This document shows, piece by piece, positions 1 through 11,141 of a stretch of DNA of 64,000 nucleotides. Source of the stretch: Mortierella alpina (taxonomy: Eukaryota; Mortierellomycota; Mortierellomycetes; Mortierellales; Mortierellaceae); the NCBI GenBank assembly GCA_029449245.1, contig JANATF010000004.1:2852001-2916000 (forward strand), in the 5' to 3' direction. Each line of letters opens with the position of its first letter. Position 1 is the stretch's first letter. Below the pieces are notes generated by a model. That model ran no database searches. It was not told the origin of the DNA and worked only from the letters and a program-made list of their open reading frames with translations. Both the position numbers and the translations under genes were made by a program.

Positions 1-1
1 C

Positions 2-1924
2 GGCGCCCGATGCAGGCAGCAAGGCACTGTTGCTGGTAGCCATCTCAAACAATACATCCGAGCCCGCACCCGTGGTCACTGCCTCGTGCAAATCGTTGGC
101 TGTCTTGCGCCATTTGTCTTCCCAGTAGATGGACACGCGTCTCCACTTTTCGATCTGGTTCTGGAGCTCTAGTTTCATAAAGTCCTTCTCCATCCTCAGT
201 TTCCGGTTCCAGTCCTGGGCTTTGCATCTATCGGCTCTCTCGCGCTCAACCTGGGCGTTTTGTTCCTCTTGGATCTTTTCCATCAGAATGCGGAACTCGG
301 ATCGGAGGGTTGTGACGGTGGGGGACTTGATGGGGTCATTATTGTTGAAGGATTTGATCCCGAGCAGCATGGACCGGTAATGGGTCAGTTGGCCCTGGAG
401 CTCATTGTTCTTGCGCTTGAGAGTATTGGCCATGGACTTTGCGGCAATGGCCTGGACTTGAAAGTCCATGAAGTGCTGGACAACAGTGTTGTAGTCGAAC
501 AGGACCGACTCCAGCTCCCGACGGATCGTCTTGAGTAGTCCACCATCGACCTTGGCAGCCGCTAATTGCTTCTGGGTCGTCATTAGAACGCGGTCCTTGG
601 CCTCGAACCTCGCCTTGACGACTTGCATCTCCCTATCGAGCTTTTCATTCTTCTCGAGCACCTCCCTATGCAAGCTCTGGTACCTCGTCGATTCAATCCT
701 CGCACGGTCAAGGCTGCCTTCGGTTGCCGTCAACTTGTCCTGCAGATCATACTTCTTCATCTCCAGACTCTCCGTATGGGCCTCAGAGTTGGTAAGGGCA
801 ACTCGAACATCATGCAGTGTGACCTCCAAGGCCTCAATGCGACTCTGCAGCAGCGAGTATTCAAGTTTGCTCATCTGAAGTTCATTGCCCAGCTTGGAAT
901 TCTCGTGTACGAGGTCCTGGTTCGAAAGCGTGGAAACATCCTTTTCAGAAGAATCACCGCTGGTGGTGTCGGCACTCGAGTTCATGGCGTCCTTGACCAT
1001 AGCGGCCAGACGCGATCGGTCCGATTCCAAGTTCATGACCTGGTCCAAAATCCGTTTGCGTTCCTTGTCGGGTCGCACGCCCTCCTGGCCTTGCGCGAGC
1101 AGCGATGATGTCGAAGTCGAGAGCAATTGGAACTGAGCAGACTTGAGCCGGAGTCGGGTCTTGAGCGTCTGGATCTTGTCTGTTCGCTGGGCCCAAGACA
1201 ACTTCTCCTTCTCCACCTGGGCCAGCTTCACCTCGACCCGTTTCTTTTCGGCCTCCGTTTCCTCCAGCATCAGCTTGAACAGCTCCTTTTCGGCCTCGGA
1301 TTCTTCGAGTTGATTCTTGAGGGCCTTGGTCTCCTTGACGGGGTCCTTGGCCTTGTTCATCAGTTCCTTGGTGTCGTTTTGCAACTTTTCGATCGCCTGT
1401 TGGTGCTCCTTGGTGACCTCGAGCTTTGCGACCTCGGCTTCTACCAGCTGCGCCTTCATGCGCTTGTTTTCTTGCTCCACCAGGTTCAATCGTGCGTCCT
1501 GGATACGCTTCTCAGCCATGACCCGGTCCCAATCCTGCATGATTTGCTCCCACTCCTCAGACTCGCGCATTGGAGGTGAATACTGCAAGAGCCTTTGGTG
1601 GAGTTTCTTGGTCGCTGGCAGGTCGTCCATGGCATCTTGAAAGTCATCGTCCTGGTCTCCATCGTCATCATTGTCGCCTGCTACCGAGGGTGCCACGGAG
1701 GACGCGGGGGTGACGGTGCCAGACTGTGCCAGAGAAGTGGTGGCAGAAGATCCGCTGGCGAGAACCTCGTTGCCAATGGCGACCATGGCGTCCGAGGGCT
1801 CTAAGTTTTGGACCGTCATGGACGAGGATGGTGCTGCTGTTGCTGTTGATATGGGAGTCTCGGATGCTTTCGAGTGATCTCCTGCCACGATGGCAACAGC
1901 CTCCACGGTGGTGTCGGCTGTCAT
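2..1924 (-). CDS. Coiled-coil protein, C-terminus beyond the window
   Basis: An open minus-strand frame starts at the ATG at 1922-1924 and stays open for 641 codons to the left edge, so the gene is incomplete and no stop is seen. Residues 1-100 or so are acidic and Ser/Thr-rich, with an Asp-rich patch (DNDDDGDQDDD). They are followed by a block containing MRESEEWEQIMQDWDRVMAE. From there nearly all sequence is charged heptad-like coiled coil rich in Glu, Lys, Leu and Gln, typical of a long rod. The reverse-complement frames look like Leu/Ser-rich shadows, which supports the minus strand as coding. I do not recognise a catalytic or motor domain. A cytoskeletal, Golgi or septum-associated rod protein is possible, but this is inference only. 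No intron is needed across the visible part. Confidence 0.75.
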   Translation of the reverse strand, partial: MTADTTVEAVAIVAGDHSKASETPISTATAAPSSSMTVQNLEPSDAMVAIGNEVLASGSSATTSLAQSGTVTPASSVAPSVAGDNDDDGDQDDDFQDAMDDLPATKKLHQRLLQYSPPMRESEEWEQIMQDWDRVMAEKRIQDARLNLVEQENKRMKAQLVEAEVAKLEVTKEHQQAIEKLQNDTKELMNKAKDPVKETKALKNQLEESEAEKELFKLMLEETEAEKKRVEVKLAQVEKEKLSWAQRTDKIQTLKTRLRLKSAQFQLLSTSTSSLLAQGQEGVRPDKERKRILDQVMNLESDRSRLAAMVKDAMNSSADTTSGDSSEKDVSTLSNQDLVHENSKLGNELQMSKLEYSLLQSRIEALEVTLHDVRVALTNSEAHTESLEMKKYDLQDKLTATEGSLDRARIESTRYQSLHREVLEKNEKLDREMQVVKARFEAKDRVLMTTQKQLAAAKVDGGLLKTIRRELESVLFDYNTVVQHFMDFQVQAIAAKSMANTLKRKNNELQGQLTHYRSMLLGIKSFNNNDPIKSPTVTTLRSEFRILMEKIQEEQNAQVERERADRCKAQDWNRKLRMEKDFMKLELQNQIEKWRRVSIYWEDKWRKTANDLHEAVTTGAGSDVLFEMATSNSALLPASGA

Positions 1925-2469
1925 CGCCTTTTTTTTCCTGACCTTGGAGTGAGCGGGGTGAGGGTTGTGGTGCTCCTAATTGGGGCGTTGAGCCGAGCAA
2001 GAGAGCCTTTTGCTTTTGCCACGATCCGGACGCAGGTGAGTATTTGTTTATGCTGCTCAGGCGGTATGGGCGTGCCGCGGTGTTAAGCTGCGAAAGTATG
2101 GGAAGTGCCTGGAGGGTGGTGATAGCGACACGCAGGAAGAAAAGTGGTTAGGAACCATGATTGTAGGTGATGGTCTTCAGTGAAGGAGCAAACGACGGCG
2201 CGTGTCTATCCTACAGGTGCCTGCAAGGGGAGAGGGAATGAGAAGGCAGGAGAGATGGCCTCGGACCATGCCAGCAACAGGTCATTGACGAGGCTCACAT
2301 CTGAGAGTGCTCATTCCAATGCACTCGCACCAGCCCTCGTCGCATCTCGCGCTTATGGATGGACGGGATGTTTCTTTGAGTCGGTGTGTGGAGATGCTGG
2401 CGGGTGTACTCAGGCACGTTCATTACCTAATTCAACAAGGACCGAAAGAATCGAACAGGGAGGATGAAG

Positions 2470-2615
2470 GGAGGAGGACAGAGGAAGAGGACGAAGAGGA
2501 CGAAGAGGAAGGGAAGGAAGAAAGGAAGAGGAAGGAAGAGGATGGCGAGGAAGAGGAGGAAGGAAGAGGAAGGAAGAGGAAGGAAGAGGAAGGAAGAAGA
2601 CAGGGAAAGAGATGG
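2470..2615 (+). repeat. Polypurine GAGGAA-type tract
   Basis: About 145 bases are almost purely A and G on the plus strand, built from imperfect GAGGAAGGAA and GAAGAGGA units. Open frames here give Glu/Lys/Arg-only or Ser/Leu/Pro-only peptides and are not genes. Confidence 0.85.
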
Positions 2616-2812
2616 CCTCTCTGGCTCTGAATATCCCCCGTCGAGGTGTATCGTTGCACATTGACGCCCACTGTCTCGCCCGGAGCCGTTTCTTTCACCT
2701 GGCTGTCAGCCTGCACATGCTGCGTTGGTTGCACATTCATTGCTCAGCAGGGCACAGCCAGCACCGTTGCCGTCCTTCATCCTTGTGTCTGTGTCTGTGT
2801 CTGTACCTGAGC

Positions 2813-2879
<67 letters not shown>

Positions 2880-2880
2880 T
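2813..2880 (+). repeat. TGTGCC hexanucleotide tandem repeat
   Basis: The hexamer CCTGTG is repeated about eleven times almost perfectly, and looser GTGTCT copies lie just upstream (2783-2806). It encodes artefactual VPVPVP or AQAQAQ frames only. Confidence 0.9.
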
Positions 2881-3689
2881 CCTCATTTCGATCATCTATC
2901 TCTACTGACACCTTGGCACCAGGCCTCTTGCCATCGTCCGGACGTGCCTGCCATTCCAGACCGATCTCACCTCGACTACAGATAATCCGCGCTATTGTGT
3001 ACTGTATCAGCAATAATGTCCTCGCTCGATAAGAGCGTTTCTGACATGTGGAGAAGACCCATTGTCGAGTGGGGCGAGGCAACTCTAATTCGTTCCACTG
3101 CACACGAACATTGGTCTCCTTCGTCTCTTTGCAAATTGCTCTCAAACCGAGTGCGTCTCGTTCCTCTCTCCTATTCCTGCTTACGCTTCTGCTTTCTCGA
3201 GACCGTTGGCGCGTTCATCCTATACACATACAAAGGGGCGATATTGCCTTGTGCCCTCCTTCCCTTACCATCCTTGGGATGCGACACAGTATTCCATGTA
3301 CTGTACATGTTTACACATATACCATAAAGGCTGTTCAACCAAGGAAGGACACCTCGCACTCAGCACATCATCAACATCCCATCCTGTGTCTGTGTGTTTT
3401 GTGGACTTCCATGTGCTTTTTTCTATTTTTTTTTACTCATGAACTGTTGTACGATTCTGTGCAACCAGCTTTGTGGGACCAATCGAGCCTCTTCACAAGC
3501 CGGGCGGAAAGCACAAACGGGTAAAGGCCATGTATGGGGGGTGTCTTTGTACTGTACGACGACCAACGACCATTCGGAGAAGGACAACACCCTCCAGTGT
3601 TGTTCTTCTCACCTTTCCAAGCAGCAAATTCATCTGTCTAACATTAAGACACATTCCAAGACAATCAGACGGACACAGACAACCACCTA

Positions 3690-3708
3690 CACACACATAC
3701 ACACATAT

Positions 3709-3791
<83 letters not shown>

Positions 3792-3822
3792 CAGAGAGAG
3801 GGAGAGAGAGAGGGAGAGATGG
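3690..3822 (+). repeat. AC then GA dinucleotide microsatellite
   Basis: An ACAC/ACAT block (about 3690-3720) runs directly into a long AG run (about 3720-3784), followed by AG interrupted with GGG. It is a compound dinucleotide microsatellite that is probably length-polymorphic. Confidence 0.92.
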
Positions 3823-4280
3823 GCTGTTGCAAAAGTCACTTCGCCTTGCAGTCGCCAGTTAATAAGGACACCTATTTTGCAACGGCTTTTTAGAGCAAGA
3901 GGGGATTCCTGAATCGCACGACTGGGTCATCTTGACGCGTCCAGCAAGATCGCGATCTGAAACCCATTAGATTTTCCAGTATATCTCTGACCTTACTTTG
4001 ATCAATAGATAGGATGGACAAGTGCAAACAGATATGTATATGCAGCTATCGGCAAAGATCCATGCTATCCCGGGATGGATCTTCACACCCCAGCTGTGGT
4101 TGGCTCTACGCGCTTTTTTTTTGGGAGCCAGGATGAAAGAGTGTGGGACTGGTAGGTCCACGACTCCTTCGGTTGTATTTGATGGTATGTACATGGGGCT
4201 GATGTGCTTAGCAGCCATTAAAGCAAATCTACATGGGGAACCCTCCGCTCCGCAGGGACGGGGGGGGGGACTTGATCTTC

Positions 4281-7151
4281 TCACTCTTTTGTCCTCTGTC
4301 TCTTGCCCGAGCGACCGCCTGTTGCTGCGGGCGGAGGACTGCGCTTGGTATCATGAGAATCCAATCCAGCCTTGGCCTTCTTGGTCTTCTCGACCGACTC
4401 TGACATCTTGCGGGACTCGACCATTGCTGACGCTGCTGACGCTGCTGGCGCCAATATTGTAGTGCCGGCGGCCGCAGACTTTTCGTCCTCTGCCGCTGTC
4501 ATGGCAGCCATCCCCGCAGCCATAGCAGCCATGGCATTTGCAATAGCATTCGAGACCGCCAGGGACTCTGCGCTGCTCTCCTCCGTAGCCTCCAACTTGA
4601 TTTTGAACCGTTCATTCTCGGCGGACGACGATGGTGACCGGGACCCTGATGAGAAGGCACAAGTCGTCGTTGTCTCTGCGCTGTAGCTGTATCCATAGCC
4701 ATTGCCCTGTCCCAGTCCTGCGCCTGCACCACCCACTCGGTCGCCCTCCGACCCGCTATGAGACCCACGGGCCATCTCGTTGTTCTTGAGTAGGTCGTCA
4801 CAAATCCGATCCACACTCCCCATCGCTTCCATGACCCCCTTCCCAAACGCGGTCAATCTGTACACCCATTGTCGACCGCGCTTGATCCCAAAGCTCTCAA
4901 ACCTCGGCCGTGGGTGACCCTTCTCGTGTGCAAGTGCATCCGAAATCTGCGCCCTCCAGATTTGCAAGTTCTTGTGTCCTGTCCTGGGGATCCGATTCAG
5001 GTGTCGGCTGAACAGCTTCTCCACCATGCTGGCTACATCGTTCAACGTCCCCTGGAGTTCAGGTAAGCGGGCGAGAGACAAAAACGCCATTTGAGAGTAC
5101 GTCGGCAGTTTCGAGGACGGATCTGGTTTGGCTCGGCGAGGCTGCGCATGACCGTTTCCTTTGACAAATCCTGGATCCGTCAACACTTGTCGCCGAGATC
5201 GCACAGAGTGTACAGATCGGCTGAGGGTCTCGGCAATGTCCTTGATGGGTGTTTTGTTATCCACGAGCTCCAGCAACAGCTTCTCTTCTTCAGGTGTCCA
5301 AGGTCGCTTGTTTACGGCACCCGAGGGGGCAGTGACCTTCTTCAATGGCTTGGAGCCGGTCGCAGGGGTCGTTACAATAGAAGTGCAAGCTGTTATTACA
5401 ATCGTTGCATCCATGCCTGGTCTTGAAGAATCTGTGCTGAGGTCGGGTTCAGTCGCGTCCTCGTCTAATACTTTACATTCCATCTGGGTTGGGGATGGAG
5501 GTGTTACGGGGTGAACAGTTGATGCCGCTGGCAACTCCAATTCCTCAGCATCAAGAGTCAAGTCCTGGGACATGGGCCTCAAAGGCGGTGTAGTCTGCAC
5601 TGAGGCCGGGGGTGATGGAAGCGCATCCTGGATGGGCGATTGTGCGACAGCAGCCTGTCCATGGCTTGCCTTTCTCCTCTTTGTCCTGCTCCGGCCTTGA
5701 TTACCAGCTACTCTTTCGACATTGACTTGCTCGGAAGGAAAGCTCTGCTCGGGATTCGGGGTGCCACTGGCAGATCGCTGACTGGAGCCATCGTCAACAA
5801 TCACTTCCACGGATGGCGAGTCCATCTGGGCCAAAGCGGTGGTGGTCGCGGTGTTGCGAGTCGCTGCGCTCATGCGTCGTTTGGCAATCCTGGTAAAGGC
5901 GACATGAACTTCTTCAATCCGGGGTGACAATGAACTCTTCCCACGCTTGAGCTCCGAAGAGATCGAGGATGATGACAGGGATGAATCAGCATCTTCAGCC
6001 TTGACGACCTCAGCCACGTTGGTACTCGAGCAGGGTTGTATACTTGATAGATCCTGATCATCAGACTGTTTAGACGTAGCATCGACCTCTGAGGACATAG
6101 AGTCAGCGGCGACCTCTGTCATAAACTGTGGACATTGCTTTGTTGATGGTGTGCTCGGCTGAGTCTGGGACTGCGACGGGGTCTGGTTGTGCTTTCCTTT
6201 GAAGAGAAATTCGACCGAGTCCATGCCCGTGTTGGATCCTGTGGTGTCTGAGAAGAACTTTTCCCGCTGGATCGCCGCCTGAGTCTGCAGTTCGTCCATC
6301 AGCGTGCGGAATAGGTCAGGGGTTGGAAGGGGTGAGTGGATGTCGCCTTCGCCTTGCGAGGACTGCATTGGGCCATAGAGATCCACGGGCGAGTTGTCCA
6401 TGTAGTTGCTATGGTGCATAAGAGCCGATGCATCGCTCACCTCCAGGTCGCCTTGCTTAATGCTGCTTGTCAAATAGTCCGATTCATGCGACAGGGCGTC
6501 CATATCGCCCATCGCGTCGCCATGCCTCACAAGCGTCTTTGCACAGGTGCCGATGCGCTCATGGTGCATAGGGCTACAGTCGGTAGGCGATGAAGGCGAT
6601 GAGGGCGATGATGCAGAGGGCGACGAGGAAGAAGGCGAGGATGGGAAATAGGCAGAGTCGACTAGAGAAGAAGTATCTGCAGCAACAGAGTGATGCGATG
6701 CGCGCCGTAGAGAGCCGTCCAGTGTAGGCTCGAGAGCTGCGAGCGTCGAGCCCGATGAGTGCCGGGAGGGATCATCTGGCTCTTCCTCGTCCTCCTGCTT
6801 TGCGTGGATATAGTCGTAAATATTGAGCTCCTCCTCGATTTCTGCTGGCACATCCGGGTGCTGCTGCAGCAATAACGGCGACGATCCTTGGTTCGAGGGG
6901 TCGGGGCTTGCGTCCTGGATCAGAAAGTCGCGTGTCATGTCATCCAGTGGGTCCTGTGGCTGGAACGGGACGACGTTGTGGTCTGGATGGTGATGCTGTT
7001 GGTGCTGCTGATATGAATGATGGTACAGCGCAAGGTCAGACTCGTGCGGTTGGTGCTGTTGCTCCTGGAGACGACCGTGGTCAGAGCCGAGCAATTGAAG
7101 CGTTGGCTCTTGTGGCAGCAAGGCTGGTGCGAGCGGTTCTGTGTCGACCAT
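4281..7151 (-). CDS. SANT/Myb-domain nuclear protein with a winged-helix-like region
   Basis: A single exon of 956 residues. I chose the ATG at 7149-7151 (MVDTEPLAP). The frame extends 17 codons further, but only to a GTG. The first 600 residues are disordered, with Gln/His runs, an acidic Ser-rich stretch and basic patches such as RTKRRK. Residues about 614-665 form a SANT/Myb repeat (RPWTPEEEKLLLELV followed by SVHSVRSRR), which indicates DNA or chromatin binding. Residues about 680-766 are a second folded block that begins with PTYSQMAFLSLARL and ends RGRQWVYRLT. Its spacing of aromatic residues recalls a winged helix, but that is inference. The tail has a long Ala/Met-rich helix and a basic end (KRQRTKE) that could be a nuclear signal. 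It is probably a transcriptional or chromatin regulator, targets unknown. Confidence 0.8.
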   Translation of the reverse strand: MVDTEPLAPALLPQEPTLQLLGSDHGRLQEQQHQPHESDLALYHHSYQQHQQHHHPDHNVVPFQPQDPLDDMTRDFLIQDASPDPSNQGSSPLLLQQHPDVPAEIEEELNIYDYIHAKQEDEEEPDDPSRHSSGSTLAALEPTLDGSLRRASHHSVAADTSSLVDSAYFPSSPSSSSPSASSPSSPSSPTDCSPMHHERIGTCAKTLVRHGDAMGDMDALSHESDYLTSSIKQGDLEVSDASALMHHSNYMDNSPVDLYGPMQSSQGEGDIHSPLPTPDLFRTLMDELQTQAAIQREKFFSDTTGSNTGMDSVEFLFKGKHNQTPSQSQTQPSTPSTKQCPQFMTEVAADSMSSEVDATSKQSDDQDLSSIQPCSSTNVAEVVKAEDADSSLSSSSISSELKRGKSSLSPRIEEVHVAFTRIAKRRMSAATRNTATTTALAQMDSPSVEVIVDDGSSQRSASGTPNPEQSFPSEQVNVERVAGNQGRSRTKRRKASHGQAAVAQSPIQDALPSPPASVQTTPPLRPMSQDLTLDAEELELPAASTVHPVTPPSPTQMECKVLDEDATEPDLSTDSSRPGMDATIVITACTSIVTTPATGSKPLKKVTAPSGAVNKRPWTPEEEKLLLELVDNKTPIKDIAETLSRSVHSVRSRRQVLTDPGFVKGNGHAQPRRAKPDPSSKLPTYSQMAFLSLARLPELQGTLNDVASMVEKLFSRHLNRIPRTGHKNLQIWRAQISDALAHEKGHPRPRFESFGIKRGRQWVYRLTAFGKGVMEAMGSVDRICDDLLKNNEMARGSHSGSEGDRVGGAGAGLGQGNGYGYSYSAETTTTCAFSSGSRSPSSSAENERFKIKLEATEESSAESLAVSNAIANAMAAMAAGMAAMTAAEDEKSAAAGTTILAPAASAASAMVESRKMSESVEKTKKAKAGLDSHDTKRSPPPAATGGRSGKRQRTKE

Positions 7152-9309
7152 CTGGCAAGTCAAAAAGGGCAGCTTGCAGAAGGCGGCGTTTAGCGGGAGC
7201 ACAGGTGCAAGAAGCGCAGGGCGACGACGGAGAGTGGATGTTCCTTCTTTTTCTTCTTTCCTGCTGGATCGACCGATTTATGGTTCTGGCAGGCAGCAAG
7301 GGACTGTGCCACAGCGAGCAGGGACAGCGACAGAGACAGGTACAGACGATGGGCCAAGGCGCGGTAACTGAAGGAAAGAGAGAGAGATAGAGAGAGAGAG
7401 GAGATGCACAGAAAGAAGACAAAGGTCAGGCCAGACGAAGAAGGGGGTCAGTGTATGCGTGTTTGTGTGTGTGTATGTGTGTGTGGGTATGTGTGTGTGT
7501 GAACGAGATAGCCATTGCTTGGAGCGTGTCCAGCCAATAGCGCCCGTGGGAGAGCAAGCGTGATTGGGGGCTAATTGAATGGACTTGGACATGCTCCTGG
7601 AGCAACCATACAGCAGGCTGTCGAGAAGGGGCAGATTGCTGGAGAGGAAACAGCTACTCACAAGCAAGGATCGCGGCCAGAGATTGAGAGAGGCACACAC
7701 GCACAGAGAGCAAAGGAGAGATGGATGCGCAAGGGTACTTCAGCAGACAGGGGTAGGCGAGGCGGCAGATGCGTCAGCGGGACAGGCAAGCGGGGTTGCG
7801 GAGAGGCAGACAGTGGCCAGTGTCGACAGCAGCAGGAGAGAAGGTGCGCGTCGCGGACACGAGACAAGAGTGGGGAGGATGGCGAGGATCAGGCACGGGC
7901 GCGGGTGGGGGATGGGGATGAATGAGCAGAGGAAGGGTGCACGCGAAGGAGAGATAGAAGGAGCGAGAGATACCCTTGTGCGATAAAAAATGAATCGACT
8001 TTTTGTCTGTTTCGTGTACGTGGGCTGGCACACCCCTGCTGCACCGGCCGATATCTGCATCCGTTTCACCGCCTGCCACTCGACGGGTTCCACCTCCCTC
8101 TGGCCAACCAGCCTCGGGCCTCGAGCCCTTGGCAGCGCGCATCGGGCCATATGGCCGAGAAGCCAGCGACCCACCGCCAATGCGTCGTGGGTCAACTGTT
8201 CCCTCCACCCCTTCGCATAGCCACGGCCCTTGTTGCTATGCCATGCTGCAACGATGCCATTCAGGCACGCGCTCCTTTTTTTTTTTTTTTTTGCCAGACC
8301 TCTCTCGCTCTCAGCCTTCGAGAACACATCGCTGCATTCGAATTCATAATCCTCATTTCGCTGCGGTCCTTCTTCTCGTTTTGTCTACTAAGCTCGATCC
8401 AAGGAATGGTCCCTCTTTCTCTCTCTCTCTGGCTCTCAATTAAACCCAATGGGCTGTAATAACGCGCGCTGAATAACCTATAATTATACCTTCGCCGCCT
8501 GCGATCCCTGTCCATCGTTACCTAACGCGCTTTCTTAGGAACGCGCCGCACCATGAGTGGTTCCTGTAGCATTGTGCCAGGACCATCGAACACTCCCGCC
8601 CCCTTTGATTGCGAAGGGGAGGGGGAAACATTCCATATGCGAGGATGCAAGAAGAAAAAAGAGAAAATGCTACGGCATACCGCATACCGTGTGAACGCAC
8701 GATGTAGACCGTAGTGTTTTTTTTTGGTTTTGCTTATTCTTCTTTTCTTCTTTACATGCTTGGTACCCCTCCCCCATGCCTGATGAGCTGCGATAGAGTC
8801 TAGTGGGTGGGATGTTTGTAGCTGCAGATGTCTGTTTTACGTTGTCTGTGCTGTCTAGAAGGGTGGGGTGTGTTTGCTTGGGCAAAGTAGAGAAGAGAGG
8901 ACCGATTCAATACCAGCATGTGTACCGTACCCCCATTTTCTAAAAATACTCACACAGTTCCCACAACCCGAGCATTTTCTCCGCGCCAATTGAATAAAAG
9001 AGCAAAGGCTGAGGAGGATCGACTCTTTGGAGGGTCCTTTGCTGGAAGAGTGCTCTTCGATACGCATTCCTGTTAAGCGGGACCTGGCCAAGCACGACGT
9101 CCTCACGTAGGGGAGACAATCCATGTTGCATGGGGGGCACACATATCTAGACCAGCAGTACAAGTGCTTTTGCGCATAGAAGTAGAGGTGTGCGTACCAG
9201 CAAACAACACGCTCCGTGACTGTCCACTCGCTCTGCCTGTGGCCCTCTGTCAATCTCGATCCCCTTCCACCCGCGTCTCTCTCACTCTCCATCGTCATCA
9301 CAGCCCACA
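7152..9309. promoter_or_regulatory. Divergent intergenic region, shared promoters
   Basis: This 2.16 kb stretch lies between two divergent genes, so it should contain both promoters and 5' leaders. It has GT-rich and GA-rich tracts (7380-7500), a run of T of about 15 at 8277-8292 and CT-rich stretches. Several overlapping open frames exist on both strands, but none shows domain or compositional evidence of being a gene. I see no tRNA-like fold or clear TATA box. Confidence 0.5.
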
Positions 9310-10866
9310 ATGTCTGACTCCCAGCCCTCCACACACCGAGCCCGCTCGAGGTCAAGATCAGCCTCGCCTAGAGACTCCCGTCGTCGCTCAAGGTCGCGGT
9401 CACCGCCACGTTCGTCATCACATCGCCGATCGGACACCTCGTCCTCATTCAAACGACGACACTCCCGATCCACCTCAAGATCTCGGTCTGCCTCCCCACT
9501 CGTTCAAAAGGGCCGTTCACCACCACCACCGTCCCGTCGCCGATCCAGATCCAGATCGAAGTCCGTCGATAGAAAACACTCTTCCTCCCAACGCGAGACC
9601 CCAACCAAAACAAGGACTAGGAGCCGAAGCAACAGTAGGACCAGAACTAGGAGCAAGGACAGGAGCAAGGACAAAAGCAGAAGCAGAAGCAGGAGCAGGA
9701 GCAGGAGTAGAAGCAGATCTGTCACTGACGTCAAAAGATCCGGTCACCATCGTTCTAGCCGTGACCACAGGAGTACCACCACCACCACCACCTCGAGCCG
9801 TCGAAAGGACTCGCGATCTAGGTCTCGCTCCAGATCCCCCTCGCGTCGGTCAAGCAAGTCATCGCATCGCAATCGTCATCACGGTAGCAGCAGCAGCAGC
9901 AGGGCCAGAAGCTCCAGCAGGAGCAGTCGTCACCGCCATCATCATCATAGCAGCAGCAGCAGCAGAAAATCCAAAAGCAAACGCTCCCGCCGTTCGAGAT
10001 CCAGATCCAGATCTCGATCGTCGTCCACGGATGGTACGAGTGATTCAGACTCCTCGGGATCGGAATCCGACCGAGATCGCAGTCGGGATCGTAAGCGTAG
10101 GAAGCACAGTAGCCGAAAGAAGGATCGCAAGGACAGGAAAAAGGACAAGAAGGTAAACCAGCAGGTACATGCGAACTCGATAGAGTCCTTCAGTATCAAG
10201 TTACAAACTTTCATTGCTGACGCGTTCTCCTTTCTTCTTCGTGGTATATTTTTTTTGGGGGGATCTATCTAGAAGAGCAAGAAGAAATCCCACTCCTCCA
10301 AGGAATACGGAACTCATGGCATCTTGACAGCATCCGAGTACGTATACAATATGCCTCATTATGAGAACTGGCACAGCATTCTTCTCCCCTTATTAACAAC
10401 CCAAAACATGTCTTTTTTTTTTTGTTTTGGTGACAACAGCATGTGGAACAAGGAAAACGAATTCCAAGCGTGGTTGATCGAGGTCAAGGGCATGAACCCC
10501 GAGACGATCCCCCAAACCAAGATGAAGGAACACTTTCTCGGGTTCATGGAGGATTACAACACCGTCACCATGCCGCACGAGAAATTCTATAACCTGACCC
10601 AATGGGAGGACCGTCAACGAGCCATCCGTATGGGAGAACCGCTCCCCAAGGAGAAACAGGGCGCCGTCGACTTGATGAACGACGAGGAACAGCTCAGGAT
10701 GAAGCAGCGCGACAGACGAAAAATGAACCTCTCAACTCAACCCCAGATTTTGATGTCTCAGAGCCAACTTCAGGAACTGAGAAAGGTCTCGCACGAGCGT
10801 GTCGAGGCCGATCGTCTGCGAAAAATGGGTTTCGATGCAGGAAGAAAGGGTGTTCGATACGAGTAA
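9310..10866 (+). CDS. RS-rich protein with SCI1-like C-terminal domain
   Basis: Three exons (9310-10152, 10273-10337, 10440-10866) with GT-AG junctions in matching phase encode 444 residues. Residues 1-280 are an extreme Arg-Ser domain with SRSRSR runs, poly-Thr and poly-Ser, ending in KKDRKDRKKDKK. RS domains of this type are typical of splicing-speckle proteins. The last 160 residues are a conserved globular part: KEYGTHGILTASD, then WNKENEFQAWLIEVKG, then EDYNTVTMPHEKFYNL, and a basic coiled tail. This matches the family I know as style cell-cycle inhibitor 1 (SCI1), described in plants. The molecular function is not settled, and a nuclear or pre-mRNA-linked role is inferred from the RS domain. 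The small second exon carries the start of the conserved block. The 3' end faces the next gene 275 bp away. Confidence 0.82.
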
Positions 10867-11141
10867 CAACAGTTCATTAATTTTTGGGAAATACAAGTGG
10901 GAAATGCGATACGTGTTTTCTTTAATTCTTTTATGTTGACAAAACAACCGTGTGGATCGTTTTTGAGGGTATACACTGAGAAGAGGGGGGGGATGTATGC
11001 CTTGGAAGGCGGGTAATTGCGAAATACAGTCAAGGTAGAAAAATGCTGAAAATAATACAAGTATAAAAATGAGGAGATTGATGTAAAGAGAGAGAAAGAG
11101 AAGAGAGAGAGAGTGAGAAAGAGAGGGAGGGAGAGTCTGAT

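Larger units (their letters stand above)
1925..4280. other. Intergenic spacer, repeat-rich
   Basis: This 2.36 kb stretch has no ORF with credible protein character. The frames that are open come from simple repeats. It should hold the promoter of the coiled-coil gene on its left side and the 3' end of the SANT gene on its right. Its main content is three simple-sequence tracts (polypurine, TGTGCC hexamer and AC/GA dinucleotide), listed separately. Confidence 0.7.

Noticed and set aside
2410-3145. Several open frames across polypurine and hexamer repeats
   Set aside because: They yield VPVP, AQAQ, Ser-only or Glu/Lys-only peptides, which are translations of simple repeats.
7152-7202. 17-codon extension of the SANT gene
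   Set aside because: It starts at GTG rather than ATG, and the first ATG lies at 7151.
9504-10214. Leu/Ser-rich minus-strand frames (poly-Leu)
   Set aside because: They are the antisense of the Arg-Ser repeats and have no independent support.
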